NCBI RefSeq assembly: GCF_002878395.1
Contig: NC_061114.1
Location: forward strand, 168,424,542-168,488,541
Reading direction: 5' to 3'
Source of the DNA: Capsicum annuum
Taxonomy: Eukaryota > Streptophyta > Magnoliopsida > Solanales > Solanaceae
Length of the DNA stretch: 64,000 bases
The position numbers were made by a program, and so were the translations under genes. Below the pieces are notes generated by a model. The model was not told the origin of the DNA and did not search any database. It saw only the letters and a program-made list of their open reading frames with translations. Each line of letters begins with the position of its first letter. Position 1 is the stretch's first letter. Below are positions 1 through 11,911 of this stretch, one piece after another.

Positions 1-230
1 GTGTGTGATCCTTCATTGGTTGTTCCCGTAGAGAACATTGGTATATTAGATTCTTTATCCTATGAGGAGGTCTCGATGAGGATCTTGTATCAACAAGTTT
101 GTCGATTGTGAACAAAAGATGTGGCTTCAATGAAGGTTCTATGGAGGAACCAAAGTCTGAGGAAGCTACTAGGGAAGCAGAGGAGGACATGAAGTCCAAG
201 TATCCGTTCCTATTTCTTATTCTAAAAATC
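1..230 (+). pseudogene. E0 pol C-terminus with chromodomain (remnant)
   Basis: This is the end of a Ty3/gypsy pol polyprotein; the rest lies left of the window. The first codons read as the stretch that follows integrase in this family (a DPSLVVPVE-type segment). It is followed by a chromodomain-like segment at about 58-212 matching the same region of E2 and E5, including a VLWRNQS motif. In known chromoviruses this domain tethers integrase to chromatin. At least two in-frame stops (near 109 and 189) interrupt it. It lies about 170 bp before a polypurine tract and a 3' LTR, as expected for element order. The clade (Tekay/Del) is inferred. Confidence 0.75.
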
Positions 231-386
231 CATGCTTGAGGTATGCTTGTATTCTTAACATATTGGTTTTCTGATTTTGTTAAAAGAAAGTTTGATTTCC
301 TTGGCATCTTTATTTTCTAACTTAGTTAAAGGTAAGAGTAGAGACATTGAGGTTTAATCATGCTAGTCAATGCCCAGTCTCGTCAT

Positions 387-399
387 TCAAGGGGGAGAC
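387..399 (+). other. E0 polypurine tract
   Basis: A purine run (AAGGGGGAGA) lies immediately before the LTR start TGAAACACC. In LTR retrotransposons this tract primes plus-strand DNA synthesis. The position directly 5' of the LTR and the similarity to the tracts of E1, E2 and E5 support the call. Confidence 0.75.
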
Positions 400-2633
400 T
401 GAAACACCCCAGACTTTGGCCTTTAAAAATTTCCTGAGCTTTAGGCTCTCTTTCCTTATTATGACTTACATCATGAGTCTTATAGTGTAGTTACAAGTCA
501 GGTGAAGCTAGTCGTCAGTTAACTAGTATGTTATTTCCCAAGTTTTGTCTTGGTTATGAGAGACTCCTCATCAGTCGTATAATCATGTGATGAATGGTTA
601 GGGTCCATTGGTATGTTGTCCAATGTCTAAGCCCTTGGTGTTCTATGATGGTAATGACTTAGACCATACGACTCATATTATGCAGTGACGAGTGGGACTA
701 GGAAGTCGTAAGTTGGATAGTGTGTGGTGTCCAATATTTTATCTTGTTGATAACTCAATGGTACAATTCATAAGTTTTGGTGACGAGTAAATGGCTTGAA
801 TCGTAACCAAAGGCAAGATTTTACAGGTTTAAGTTAGGGGTACTATGGATATTTCCCACCCCAATCCCGTAAGGCCCCACATCTTATTACATCTTTTTGT
901 CATTCATTATATCCTTTACAAGATCAAACTCTCTTTAAACTCTCTCCAAAACCTCTCCAGAAAGATTGGGCTAGGGTTTCTTCAAAGAGGTCATCTAAGT
1001 GCTTAATGACCAAATTCTCTCCATGAATCTTCGTAACTCAGACATGTGACTCTTCCCTAATTTTTAGTTCACTAAAAACATATGTTTAAGACATTGTTCA
1101 TGAGTCATAAATGGTGGTTTTGAAAACAAAGGTAGAGGGTTTTAATGAATATTATTGAGTATAGCTTGTCATGATTTAATAATAGTTTTACACATGTGGG
1201 TGCATGAGAATTGTTGTTTAACTAAGGAATCATGTTTAACCCTAAATTTTATGGTTTTAGGTTTTGATAATGGTATACCCTCAACATGTTTGTGAAATTA
1301 TCAATGAGAATGATCTTGTCACATGTTGAATTATGTATTGAACTACGACATTGACCTAAGAATGTTAATGATTGGTAACTGGTTTTATAAAAGCCTTGTT
1401 GGCTTTAAATTGATTTAAGATACTAAAGGGTTTGCGTCCTTAAACTTTGAATTGAATTGATGTCTTTGTTTAGACAATGGGTTCGAGTCCCAAGTTGATT
1501 AATAATGGTTATGGCATGTTGTATGCTTGCAAGTGGTGTTGGTACAACTATACCAATAGAATTTCTTTGGTAAGTAATTAGATTAATGGTTGTGTATGTG
1601 TAATGAATGTTTTAATTAGGCTTTAAAGTGGGATGTGTAGCTAATCCATGAAAGTGTAGTTTGAAGGACTAAAACTGAAAATCGCACTAGCCGGTGCAAG
1701 TGTCTATATGACCAGTAGGTTTGAGTCCCCAAAATGAATATATGACTGGGAGGTTTTACTCCCCCATATTGTATAAATTGGTGCTTAAGTCATCTTTATT
1801 ATGCCGGGAGGTTCGAGTCCCCCATAAAGGAATATACAATTTGGACATTCTTTTGTTCGTGCAGCTACACGCACTGAGGCTTTTCCAGCTAGGGGAGAGC
1901 TGGATCCATAGAGCCTGTGAGTGCCTTGTTATATGAAAGTTATGTTACACAACCTAATTTAATGTTTTCAAAGTTCATGCTAAGCCTTGTTCCCTACCCC
2001 AGCATATGATATTACATTTATGTATATGCATAACTATTTCATATGATATTATTCTTTGGATGTTGTGCTAGTTTTGAACTGTGATCATTGATTTACTTTA
2101 TTCCTCAATCCCTGAGTTAGATGCTAGCACTCCAACCACCAACTATCTCTGAATACTATATCCTCATGCGATTCAAGTACCAGGCTTGTTCTACTTTTCC
2201 TACGCAGTGATCAGGTGCTCGAGATTGTTCGTGAGTTGACATGGAAGTGGTGAGCTTTCATACTTCGAAAGGCTTTATTTCATGGTCCTTATTTTCTATG
2301 TCTTATACCTAGTTTAGAATTTGTTTTGGCCACTGTGGGGTGCATGTCCCGACATTTTATTAATTTTGGTTTTGTTGAGGCTTTGTTGGATTAGTGTGGA
2401 CTTAGGTGGTTTGGTTGATTGTTTTGGTGATGGATGGTTTTCCGGTTTGTAGTGGTTGGCATAGACATATTATGAATTATCATTTGTTTTGTTATGTGCT
2501 ATCTTGTTATATGTTCGGAATTCATCCCACAGTTTAGAAAGTTGTGTTAGTTTGGTAGGGTGAAGTGGGGGTGTGTGGTCCATGTGGGACTGGAGATACC
2601 CATCACGGCCAGGCCCTGGTTTAGGTTATGACA
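400..2633 (+). mobile_element. E0 3' LTR (Ty3/gypsy chromovirus)
   Basis: The LTR begins TGAAACACCCC directly after a polypurine tract and ends GGTTATGACA, so it has TG...CA ends, and is about 2.23 kb long. The 3' portion carries blocks found in other LTRs of this class (a GGTGCATGTCCCGACA-type block near 2340 and a GAGATACCCATCACGG-type end near 2595). The end is followed by a TA/CA microsatellite, so the target duplication cannot be judged. The region 1140-1960 is non-coding; a short ORF there (1721-1936) has no family features. Confidence 0.75.
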
Positions 2634-2682
2634 TATATAAATATATATATATATATATACGTACATACATACACACACACAT

Positions 2683-2722
<40 letters not shown>
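2634..2722. repeat. TA/CA microsatellite
   Basis: Alternating (TA)n, (CATA)n, (CA)n and (TA)n tracts fill the space between the E0 LTR end and the foldback element. It is likely to be length-polymorphic. Confidence 0.9.
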
Positions 2723-3058
2723 GAGAGTTTAAAGATTTAACCTGTACTATGGAGCTCCTTTAGTCCTAAAGGCATCCATGGGCTATATGAGTTTAGCTTC
2801 CCCTGCTAAAAGGTCCCTAATATGTTTTAGCCGCATGAACCAAGGAAAACTTAGGTAAAACTGAAGCCACCAAGTCAGTATCCCAATATTGGAACGGCTA
2901 TTGCCTTGGTGGCTTTAGTTTTCCCTCAGTTTTCCTTAGTTCATATGGCTAACACGCATTGGGGCCCTTTCAGCAAAGGAAGCTAAACTCATATAGCCCA
3001 TGGGTGCCTTTAGGACAGAACGATCTATATGGTTCAGGTTAAATCTTTAAACTCTCAT
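2721..3058. mobile_element. Foldback (palindromic) MITE-like element
   Basis: The whole 338 bp forms one long imperfect palindrome. It starts ATGAGAGTTTAAAGATTTAA and ends with the reverse complement. The inner arms also pair (for example GCCACCAAG near 2870 with CTTGGTGGC near 2915), leaving a loop of only a few tens of bases centred near 2890. By eye the arms agree at roughly four of five positions. There is no coding capacity. A target duplication cannot be assigned because the left flank is a TA microsatellite. This could be a MITE or a foldback transposon; the superfamily is not identified. Confidence 0.7.
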
Positions 3059-3636
3059 GTTCATGACCCTTGTCTCTATCTGAATATCTAATATATATGT
3101 ATCTGATTGTGGTGTATATGGTTTATAGCTGGATTTTGGTAATTGCATTATCTTATTCTTATTTCTTGAGTTACATGCCAGTGTTTATCCTACTAACAAT
3201 CCCTGGAAGATACATTATTTCATGATGTAAGGTTCGAAGGGTTTTCTATTGCTCTTGTGCAGCGTTAGGTGGTTGAGCACGTCTGTTGAGTTGCTATGAA
3301 GAGGTTAGCCTCCATCCTTTAGAATACCTTTATATTTCATTATTCTTTCTTTATTGTCACAGTACTTTTGGATTCTTTTTAGTTATAGTCAAGGGCATGT
3401 CCCAACATAGATCTTATTCTGGTTTTAAAGGCTTTCGTGGACAAGTGTTGGTGGATTGTTAGTTGGATTCTTTGAACCATCATTTGATTCATCTATTCCT
3501 ATTACTATTATCATTGGTTTGATTGGCTTCTTCTTTATTTTTATGATTAATCTGCTCTTGAGTCTAGGTTAAGGGGGTGATCTCAGGTCCAGGGTGGGCT
3601 TGAGATACCCGTCATGCCCTAGTTCACATCGTAACA
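3059..3636 (+). mobile_element. Truncated gypsy LTR (3' portion)
   Basis: From GTTCATG onward this resembles the last 650 bp of the E0 LTR: a GGGCATGTCCCAACA block near 3395, a GAGATACCCGTCATGCC block near 3602 and an end at CGTAACA. It is a diverged LTR lacking its 5' part, cut at the foldback element. The sequence just after it (ATAATT) continues Tat LTR sequence also found at 22819, so this LTR was inserted into Tat copy A. Confidence 0.65.
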
Positions 3637-4139
3637 ATAATTGGGTAATGGGCTGGTATTTTGTTAGGTCATTAGAAAATAATTAATAAATGGAATGAAT
3701 CCCATTAAAATCGTTTCCATTTTATATTAATAAAGTGGCTACAACTGAACAAATTTGGACAAAGTTAAGATGAAATTAATTTCTAATTAATTTAACGAGC
3801 TTCTCAAATTCAATAATTTCAAAATAAAGCATAATTATTTTGTTTAAAAATTAAGAAACTAATCCTGTCATCAATTTTTTATTTTTAATCGATCATGGGA
3901 AAAGAGAGTATTCGCAAGTTAATCAAACCTTTCACTTAGAATAAATTCTAGAGTGTTTTCTTTAACTAATAATTATATGATTTTGTATAATTAAACACAA
4001 AACAGATTAATTTCACTTAAATTCATGTGGTAGTCTTAGATTTAACTTAAAAATAACTTAAAATAAATATTTTAAAATTATTTAAAAATTGAGAAACTCA
4101 AAATCTAAATTGGAATGCAGAGGGCAAAAATTAGGTATC
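3637..4139 (-). mobile_element. Tat/Ogre-like copy A, 3' LTR (start only)
   Basis: This 500-bp AT-rich segment aligns throughout with 22819-23336. On the minus strand both copies start TG(A)(T/C)ACCTAATTT, consistent with an LTR 5' end. Here the LTR is cut after its first 500 bp by the gypsy LTR at 3636. The adjacent minus-strand sequence is purine-rich (AGGGTGTGGGAAATTG), as expected of a polypurine tract before a 3' LTR. Assignment to Tat/Ogre rests on overall structure and on familiar flanking blocks, not on coding domains. Confidence 0.6.
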
Positions 4140-5130
4140 AACAATTTCCCACACCCTGTGGTTAGGGTGAATGGAAGTAACTCTAGGCAAAGGGAGTTTG
4201 ACGTGCTTAGTTTTTTCTGACCACAAATTTGTCTCTTAGAAAAGATTGGTTTTCACACGAGTATTCCTAAAGTTATGGCTGGATCCCGGTATCAAATTTT
4301 CTATGTATCTCAGGTTACATAAGAATTCAGGCCAATTTTAGTTAATAGCACTTAATTTTAAAGCATGATTTTCAAAGATTTCACAAGCTATCTCAATTTT
4401 CAATTTTTGGTGAAAACAGAAAGCTTGGGAATAAGAGGATTGGGGGGAAGTTGGAATGCATTTGAGTATCAACATGAAGCCCAACCTATATATCCTAGTG
4501 ATTCAAGAAATCAGAATGCTTACAGTTCAACTCGATCGGTAGAAAAGATAGTCTTTTATTTTAGATGAACTTTGGCTTAGGATGAGTGACAAGTCAATTG
4601 AGTTAAGGAAAAGTGGTTTGTAACCTCGTAACCGTGAATGTTGGATCCTTTACATCTATAGGCAAGAATTTACCTAGATATAATTTCAAAAACTTTGAGT
4701 TTGTTATTACCCAGATTTGACGAAAAGATAAGGTTACTTCTATTATAAGTTTAGAAATATCCTGAAAGTGAAACTAAAATTGGTATATCCCCAAGTACCC
4801 CATATGCCTTCTAAATGGGGTGTGGTTTGATGGTGGTAGAAGTTGTCCTTTAGCTCGCGTCCAAAGAGTTTTATATTCCTCTTCAGACTATGTCCCAGTT
4901 TGTTGTTAAGAAATTTCCACGTTATGCTGCATCCTTTTTGGGGTTGTCCACACTTGTGGTTTTGATTTGAGAATTTCATCCTTTTGGATCCTCTCGACAA
5001 CAACTGAAACAAATGATTAGCTGTAACTGTAGCATTACACAAATGTAAATTGGTGCAAACCTATTTAAACATGCTATGCTGAGATAGTTGATGAACCAAT
5101 TTACATAACTTGTTGGAAAAATATTATGTC
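4140..5130 (-). other. Tat copy A 3' untranslated region (unique part)
   Basis: This is non-coding sequence between the putative polypurine tract and the tandem arrays. The part at about 4575-5015 is homologous to 36910-37345 in copy B; both hold a GGGGTGTGGTTTGATG block and a TGCTGCATCCTTTTTGG block. A 99-residue ORF (4743-5042) and a 67-residue ORF (4365-4568) show no family features and the first is not conserved as an ORF in copy B, so they are not called as genes. Confidence 0.5.
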
Positions 5131-5690
5131 ATTTTGAATGGGGTGACAATCTAACATGTACCAGTAAAAGATGAATGACTTATGTTGAATGTAACATACC
5201 ACTTTGAATGGAGTGACAGTCCAACTCATCTCATTGAAAGGCGGACAAACTACTTTGAATGTAGAATACCACTTTAAACGGAGTAATGGTCTTGTGTCTC
5301 ATTGAAAGGAGAACGACCTTTTTTGACCGTAACATACTACTTTGAATGGGGTGATGGTCCAATGTGTCTCATTGAAAGGAGGAGGACCAATTTTGATCGT
5401 AACTTGCCACTTTAAATGGAGTGACGGTCTAACATGTCTTATTAAAATATAGATGACCTATTTTAAATGTAAAGTGTCACTTTTAACGGGGTGACGACCC
5501 AATGTGTCTCATTGAAAGGCGGATGACCAATATTGAATTTAATGCGTCACTTTGAATGGGCTGATAACCCAATATATGTCAATGAAAGGCAGACAACCTA
5601 TATTGAATGTAATGTGCCACTTTGAATGTCATGATTGCCCAATGTATCTATTAGTTACCTACACTAAACTTATTAGTAGCAAATGCAATA
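5131..5690. repeat. Tandem array 1, 70-bp period
   Basis: The motif ACTTTGAATGGRGTGAYRGT recurs with starts at about 5131, 5201, 5271, 5339, 5409, 5479, 5549 and 5619, a period of 70 bp over eight copies. Each unit also carries a CTCATTGAAAGGMGGA-type second block. Copies differ by scattered substitutions, so the array is not recent. Confidence 0.9.
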
Positions 5691-5739
5691 CAAAGACAAT
5701 TGTGCAAACCTTGTTTTACCATGCCACACTAAAGAAGGT

Positions 5740-6812
5740 GAAAAGCCATAATGTAGTATCATATCATGTTGGAGGAGGTGACGATACTTATAATCACTCT
5801 AAAGGAAGTGACAATCTGATAACATACAACTTTGAAGGAGGTGACGGTCCATAATGCAGTACCATGTCACTCTGAAGGAGCTGATGATCCATGTAATAAC
5901 GTGTCACCCTGAAGGACGTGATCATCCATAACATATTAACATGTAACTCTAAAGGAGATGACAATCCATAAAGTAGTAATTTCACTCTGAAGGAGGTAAT
6001 GATCCATAATGTAATAACATGGCACTCTGAAAGAGTTGACAATCCATAGTATAATAATACGTCATATTGAAGGAGGTGATGATCCATATAATAATGTTTC
6101 ACTCTGAAGTAGCTGACAATCCATTATATAATAATGTGTTAATCTAAAAGAAGTGATGATCCATATAAAAACTTTTCACTCTAAAGTTGGGTGAAAATCC
6201 ATACTATAATAACATGTCACTCTAAAGGAGGTGGCAATCCATAATATAATAATATGTAATGATGAAGAAGGTAACAATCTGTATCATAATAATGTCACTC
6301 TGAAGGAGATGACAATCAATAACATAATAGCATATCACTCTGAAGGAGGTGACGATCCTTAACATAATAATTTGTCACTATGAAGGAGGTGATGATCCAT
6401 AACATAATAATATGTCACTCTGAATGAGGTAACGATCCATAACATAATAATATGTTACATTGAAGGAGGTGATAATCCATAACATAATAACATATCTCAC
6501 CGAAGGAGTTGATGGTCCATGACATAATAATATGTCACTCTGAAGGAGGCACCAATCCATAACATAATAACATGTCACTCTCAAGGAGGTGAAAATCAAT
6601 AACATAATATTATGTCATATTGAAGGAGGTGATAATCCATAACTTAATAATATTTCACGCTGAATGAGGTGATGGTCCATAACCTGATAACATTCACACT
6701 TAAGGACGTAATGGTCCATAACCTGATAATATCTCACATTAAAGGAGGTGACAATTCATAACATAATAATATGTCATGATGAAGGAGGTTACAATCCATA
6801 ACATAGTAACAA
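5740..6812. repeat. Tandem array 2, about 40-bp period
   Basis: About 27 copies of a unit built from GTCACTCTGAAGGAGGTGA followed by YGATCCATAACATAATAAYA. The period is 37-40 bp. The most regular stretch is about 6290-6660. Apparent ORFs on both strands within it (100, 102 and 75 residues) are products of the repeat: a 40-bp period steps through all three frames, and no protein family is indicated. Confidence 0.9.
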
Positions 6813-7200
6813 GTCATCTCAAATAAAGTGATGGTGCAATGCATCCTCTTAAAGGGTGGGAAACCCAAATAAGATACAAACTTTTGAAAGGGTGAATGAT
6901 CTAAATATAATATGATGTGTCACCTCAAATGAAATGACAATTCGGTATGTCCTTAAAAAGGGTGGATGAACCAACTAAAATATGTCCATTTGAAAGGGTA
7001 GATAACCCAAATATAACAAGATGTGTTACCTCCAATGAAGTGATGATTTGATATGTCCTCTTGAATAGGGTGTGTCACCTCAAATGAAAGTGACAATTTG
7101 TATTTCCTCTTGAAGGGTAGATGACCAAAATATAATATAATATGATATGTCACCTCGATTGGGTTGAAAATCCAGTAAGTTTCTTGGAGGGTAGAAAACC
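6813..7200. repeat. Tandem array 3, degenerate about 105-bp period
   Basis: The motif CACCTCAAATGAAATGACAA recurs at about 6813, 6921, 7027, 7076 and 7151, alternating with a CCTCTTGAAGGGTRGATGA block. Spacing is mostly near 105 bp, with a shortened copy at 7027-7076. The core resembles those of arrays 1 and 2. Confidence 0.75.
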
Positions 7201-9483
7201 TTAATATATATGAAAAGATAGAAGTTCATTTGTTGAACTTCATCGTTTGAATCAGAAATTCTTAAAAGGACTTGTGCATATCCTAAGCTTCTAGATTGAA
7301 TCCTCAAACTTTGAGAGGATAAGTTTGCGTTACCTTTTTATGGAAGTCTTGCATAATATCACCTGCATAGATTAAAGAATACTCATTAACAACTTAATAA
7401 TTTGTTGTAACTAAGTCAAGAGTGCAATAGAAGATAGAGTTTAATGATGAAGTTATTTAACTCATGATAATTTAAAGATAGTGGTTTGGATAATATTTCC
7501 ACATCTTAGTTGCTATGCCCGATCATTTTCCTACAAAATTAGAGAAAGTGTTATAGATCATAACTTTATAATTGAAACATAAATCAAGTGAAAATGGAGA
7601 AGGAAGTTGTCTGGATTATTATGGTAGGGCCACAATGGATCTGGTAATGCCCTTTGTCAGACTTAACTTTGTCATCATTGTGACTTCATATTTCCTACAT
7701 CCAAAGAAAAATTCTTAGTTTCGAGAGACATGCATGTATTGGTATTGCCTTGATCTCCTGATGCACCTTGTTGATCATTTGATTTACAATCTCAAACTTC
7801 CTTGTAACTAATGACATTACTAGTATGGAATTTTTGAGAGTTTTTCAAAAATTCTGCCACAGTTAAATGCAAAATGCTTGAACTCTTTTTGACATAGCGT
7901 AACTTAAAATTTTTGAGAATTTTATCGATGATTATCCCCAGTTTCGGCTTCAATGTCTAATGTTCAACTTTGTAGAAAATGCCAAGTCTTATAAAACCCT
8001 CTCTATAATTCTGCCCCAGATACATACTTCTACTATCATCTTTATATAACTTGGAGAAAAATACTCTTGAAGAATTTTTGAGATCCTTTCAAAAATTCTG
8101 CCCTAGTTTCTATGGAAATTTCATGGGGAATATAACCGAGAAGATGTGACGCCTATGTATCTCAGTGAGGTAGCAATCATATCAAACATAGTTTCAGCAT
8201 CAAATGAAAAGATAAATTTTCTAACGGATTGACCCAAGCCAACATAGGCCACCGACGTATGTCATTTTTAAAAATTTAGGCCAAACGTACTTCGCTAACT
8301 AAAAATGCACTTACAAAAAACTCAAGCTATAAAGTGTGATACAAGAAAATAAAGTGATAAAGTTCTACTATAAGGAAAAAAAGAATACAATTACAAGAAA
8401 ATAAAGCGATACTTTCAATATGCAAGATAGAAGGACGTCAAGTGCTCCTTTGAGGAAACATCATTTTTCTTGTTGACTTATGATTCCAATAAGTACTTTG
8501 CTTTTAGACTTTGTGAATTAGGAAAGTTAGCCTCTTTCTAAAAGGAAAGAAAAACGCCCAAAGGTAAAAATATTAGTTTATGAATTATTATAATTGATCA
8601 AAGTAATATATATGTTATTTAAACACACGAATCAAGAAAATATAGACAAAGCAAAATAATGAAATACTTTAGCACATAAATAATTTCACGCTTCCTAGCA
8701 TACATGGGACCTTTCAAGAAAAAGGTAAGCCTAGAGTTTGAAGGATATACATGCCTATTTGTAAAATGTTCTATTTCCCCCCAAAAATATTTATACAAAT
8801 TTCATAGATAAATAAAATGGAGATACAAAATGAGGAAAAGGGAAAAAAATAATATCATTCCCTTCCAAAGGAACAAATCTAAACTAAACCTCATTGTGGG
8901 TCCTTTGAAACCTTTCGGATGAAGATTGCCTCTTAATTACAATAAAAGAAACTATATAAATAAACCCTCAAATCCAAGGGACAATGGTCCGTACAATCCA
9001 ACATTGTATCCTTTAATTTAAGACATAAGGGATGATCGTCTGTTATGACTCTTGGTCAATAGACACAAGGTAGATTTCTAATGGGCTTAATGCCCCCAAG
9101 GTATTGGGTCACCGTAGACTCATGCCTAAAATTGGGTTTTGATTTTGCTCTATCCTAGGTATCTAAAGTGGACTTCAACTAGGTTCTCAAGTGAAAAACT
9201 TGGGTTTGGAAATACAAACAGCTATTGAATTTCTAACGTGCAATTAAATCGTTGTATTTTTAGCACTTTATTTGGAATTAATCAATTTGGGCCGCAACAA
9301 CCGCGAAATCCCAAAACAGTTTAATAATCAATATGTGGAAGTATACCATGAATGCAACAGTTAATAATAGCAAAAATTTAAACACATTATTTCCAAAGTA
9401 ACAATTAATACAAATATTAGCCAAACCCATAAAATTCTTATGGTAAGAAAAGAGATCCCAATAGTGTTGTCATTCTGTTGCGA
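7201..9483 (-). other. Tat copy A internal region, non-coding
   Basis: There are no long ORFs on either strand. A block containing TTCTGCC[CA]CAG is repeated (near 7850, 8020 and 8098). The block GACATAGGCCACCGACG near 8240 recurs at 63192, marking a second copy of this family. At the high end (about 9465-9483) the minus strand reads GCAACA then GAATGACAACACTATTGGG, which could be an LTR end followed by a decayed primer binding site. No gag, RT or integrase trace was found, so the copy appears to have lost its coding region. Confidence 0.4.
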
Positions 9484-11911
9484 TCCATTTTCGATAAAGC
9501 AAAATTGTTTCATAACTTCATGGCTAAATAAAAGAAATCTATTTTGAACAAATAACTTAGAGTCGCCACTTAATTTTAGAAAAATTTAAAAATAATTTAA
9601 AAAATGAAATTTTGAAATAAAACCTTTTAAAAATAACCTAAGTCTAGGTAAGGATTCAAGTAAATTCGAAAGAAGGTGTTAGAATATTTCAAAAATCCAC
9701 AAAGTGTGGTTTCCGACGGATTAAACTTTTTTTGCTATTTCGAAAAAAGGAATTTATATGGAAAAATCTTATAAGTTGTCTTATGTAAACTTAATTAAAT
9801 GGAAAAAATTGAATTGATACTCAAGCTTTCCCATTATTCAAAAAATAAGAAAATAATCGAAATATCAAGTCCCAAATAATTCCAACTTTATAATTTTATC
9901 CGAATTAAGATTTTTGAACTAAATAGTTAGTTCTAACTCATAAACGTGGATTCAAAAACTTGCAAATAGCCATGAAACAAGTAGAAGGTTCTTCAGTTAT
10001 TTTTGAAAGCTTAGATTTGCCGAAACGAAGAATCATAAATAACCAAATAAAATAAATAATTTCAAAATAAACTTGCTCCCTAAGGTTTCATTTATATTAA
10101 ATAAATAAATAATCAAATTAATTACAACCAAATAAAGAGAATAAGTAAATAAATAAAAAAAGAAAGTTTGAGAAAAAAGATGAGTTTTCAACTCATTTGG
10201 ACTTGCCCGGATTTATTCCTCAATTTTTTCCGGCCTTCGTCTTCAAACATTTATATAAGCTTGCTTATGCTCTGTCTTCATAATATACTCTTTGGTGTAC
10301 CTCTTCATACTAGTATCCACTTTTGCATATTTTTTCTTGAAAAAGAAAAAAATGGCTCTTTGGGACTCCAGGCCTAAGCGGAAATGTGGACAAGAAGTGG
10401 ATAGGCCTTTTAGACCATAAATGAGGGATGCAAGGTTAGATTCCAATTAGTACTCAGATGACACGCACATGCCACAAAAAAGGATAAATAAATTAGTACT
10501 TGCTCTAAAAATTAGTAATTGACATCTAATAATACAAAAGACATCACATTTGGACAAAATTAAGAGAAAATAATAGAACATACTTAAATTCAAATTGGAA
10601 AATAAATATATCATATTCTTGAAAGAAAACAGACTTGGCAGTTTAAGAATAATCGTAAGGCATTTTCACTAATAGACATGCTCTAAGTTAACAAACACCT
10701 TCAGAATTTTTTGAAAGCATGACAAAAAATCCAAAAATAGAGATAGAAATGTGATTGCTAAAGCTATTATTACCTCTATAAATAAAGTACATATGAAATA
10801 AAGATAAAAAGAGACTCAAGGTCAACATGATAACACAAGGTAAAAACTTCTCAATGAATTAACAAATCAAAATCATCTACAGTTTTAGCCTTCAAAGAAA
10901 AAAAGTGTTTTAGCAAGAGGAAGAAAAGCCAAGGAACGGGAGCTTAAGTTAATCCTTTAAAGCATATATAGAACAAAAAAATTGAAACAGGTAAGAGATA
11001 GAAAAAATGCTTGACAGTTTTAAAGGCAAAAATAATCTATTTAAGAGAAAGAAAAATGTAAGCTTGCTCTACGCAATTTTACTTAATAATAAGAGAAAAC
11101 ACATTGTTTTGGGATGCAAAGTTAATCAAGAAACAAAGTTTGAGATATAATGAAAATATATTCAATAAGAGTTAACGCAATAAGAGAAACACAAACAGTG
11201 GACAAGAATCTAAAATAAATGATATTTGAGCAACAATAGTGAATAGAACGGAAGTTTAAGCCTTAATCGCTAGATAAAACAATAAAGTAGAGATTGTAAA
11301 ACAATATCAACATTGAATGATGGATCGTAACAAGTCATATTCAAACTAAAAAAGTCACAAAGAAATATTAAGATTATAAAAAACTATAACCTAGAAGCTG
11401 AACAAGAGGACATTTAAACCAAGATAATGAATTAAATCACAGCAAGTGAACATCATGCAAACATAACAGAGTAAAATTGAAACGAGATAACATTGAGCTC
11501 AATGAAAAAGGAACAAAAATCAAGAGTTATTCAACTAACAAAATGAGTCAAATTTGAAAGAAACATTCAAGCCTCACACTACAAATGATATGAGAGATGA
11601 CGAGTCAAAATTATAAACTAGAATAAGGGAATCAAGATACACAATTAACATTGAAAGCTGAAGAATTAATGCTAACAAACAACAGAAAAGTGGATTTAAA
11701 CACAAGCTGAAACTAGAAACCTAATTCTAACATATCAACCAATTCTATTATAAAATCCTATGACCTTCAAGGCGCCTATAGAAAACAGTCTCAGCACTGA
11801 TTTAATGAGATTCCAATGATAATAATATTTTACAACTACATTTAATAAACAAACAAAAATTATTATGCCTATCAACGCGAAGAAGGAGAAAGATAAAAAG
11901 ATGAAGTTTTA
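9484..11911 (-). mobile_element. Tat copy A 5' LTR, 3' portion
   Basis: On the minus strand this should be the continuation of the LTR that starts at 23336. It holds a characteristic AGAGTCGCCACTTAATTTT block (plus strand, near 9560) that I associate with Tat/Athila-type repeats of nightshades. The rest (10080-11900) is very AT-rich with no coding signal; ORFs at 10168-10377 and 10243-10446 are unsupported. The LTR is interrupted at 11911 by solo LTR E7. Confidence 0.45.
11907..11911. repeat. Target-site duplication of E7 (left)
   Basis: TTTTA immediately precedes the E7 LTR end and is repeated at 22118-22122, right after the other LTR end. A 5-bp duplication is typical of Ty3/gypsy integration. 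Confidence 0.65.

Noticed and set aside
1721..1936. 71-residue plus-strand ORF in the E0 LTR
   Set aside because: LTR sequence with repeated GGTT(C/T)GAGTCCC-like words; no protein motif.
4743..5042. 99-residue minus-strand ORF in the Tat 3' region
   Set aside because: The homologous stretch in copy B (about 37080-37345) does not keep the frame open, so no coding constraint is evident.
5552..6605. ORFs of 75-102 residues on both strands
   Set aside because: They are made by the 70-bp and 40-bp tandem arrays and have no family features.
5131..7200. Possible CRISPR array
   Set aside because: Units are contiguous, with no unique spacers, and the context is a plant retrotransposon.
9465..9483. 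Primer binding site of Tat copy A
   Set aside because: The sequence resembles a decayed site but has several mismatches and I cannot name the tRNA with confidence, so it is mentioned only within the internal-region entry.
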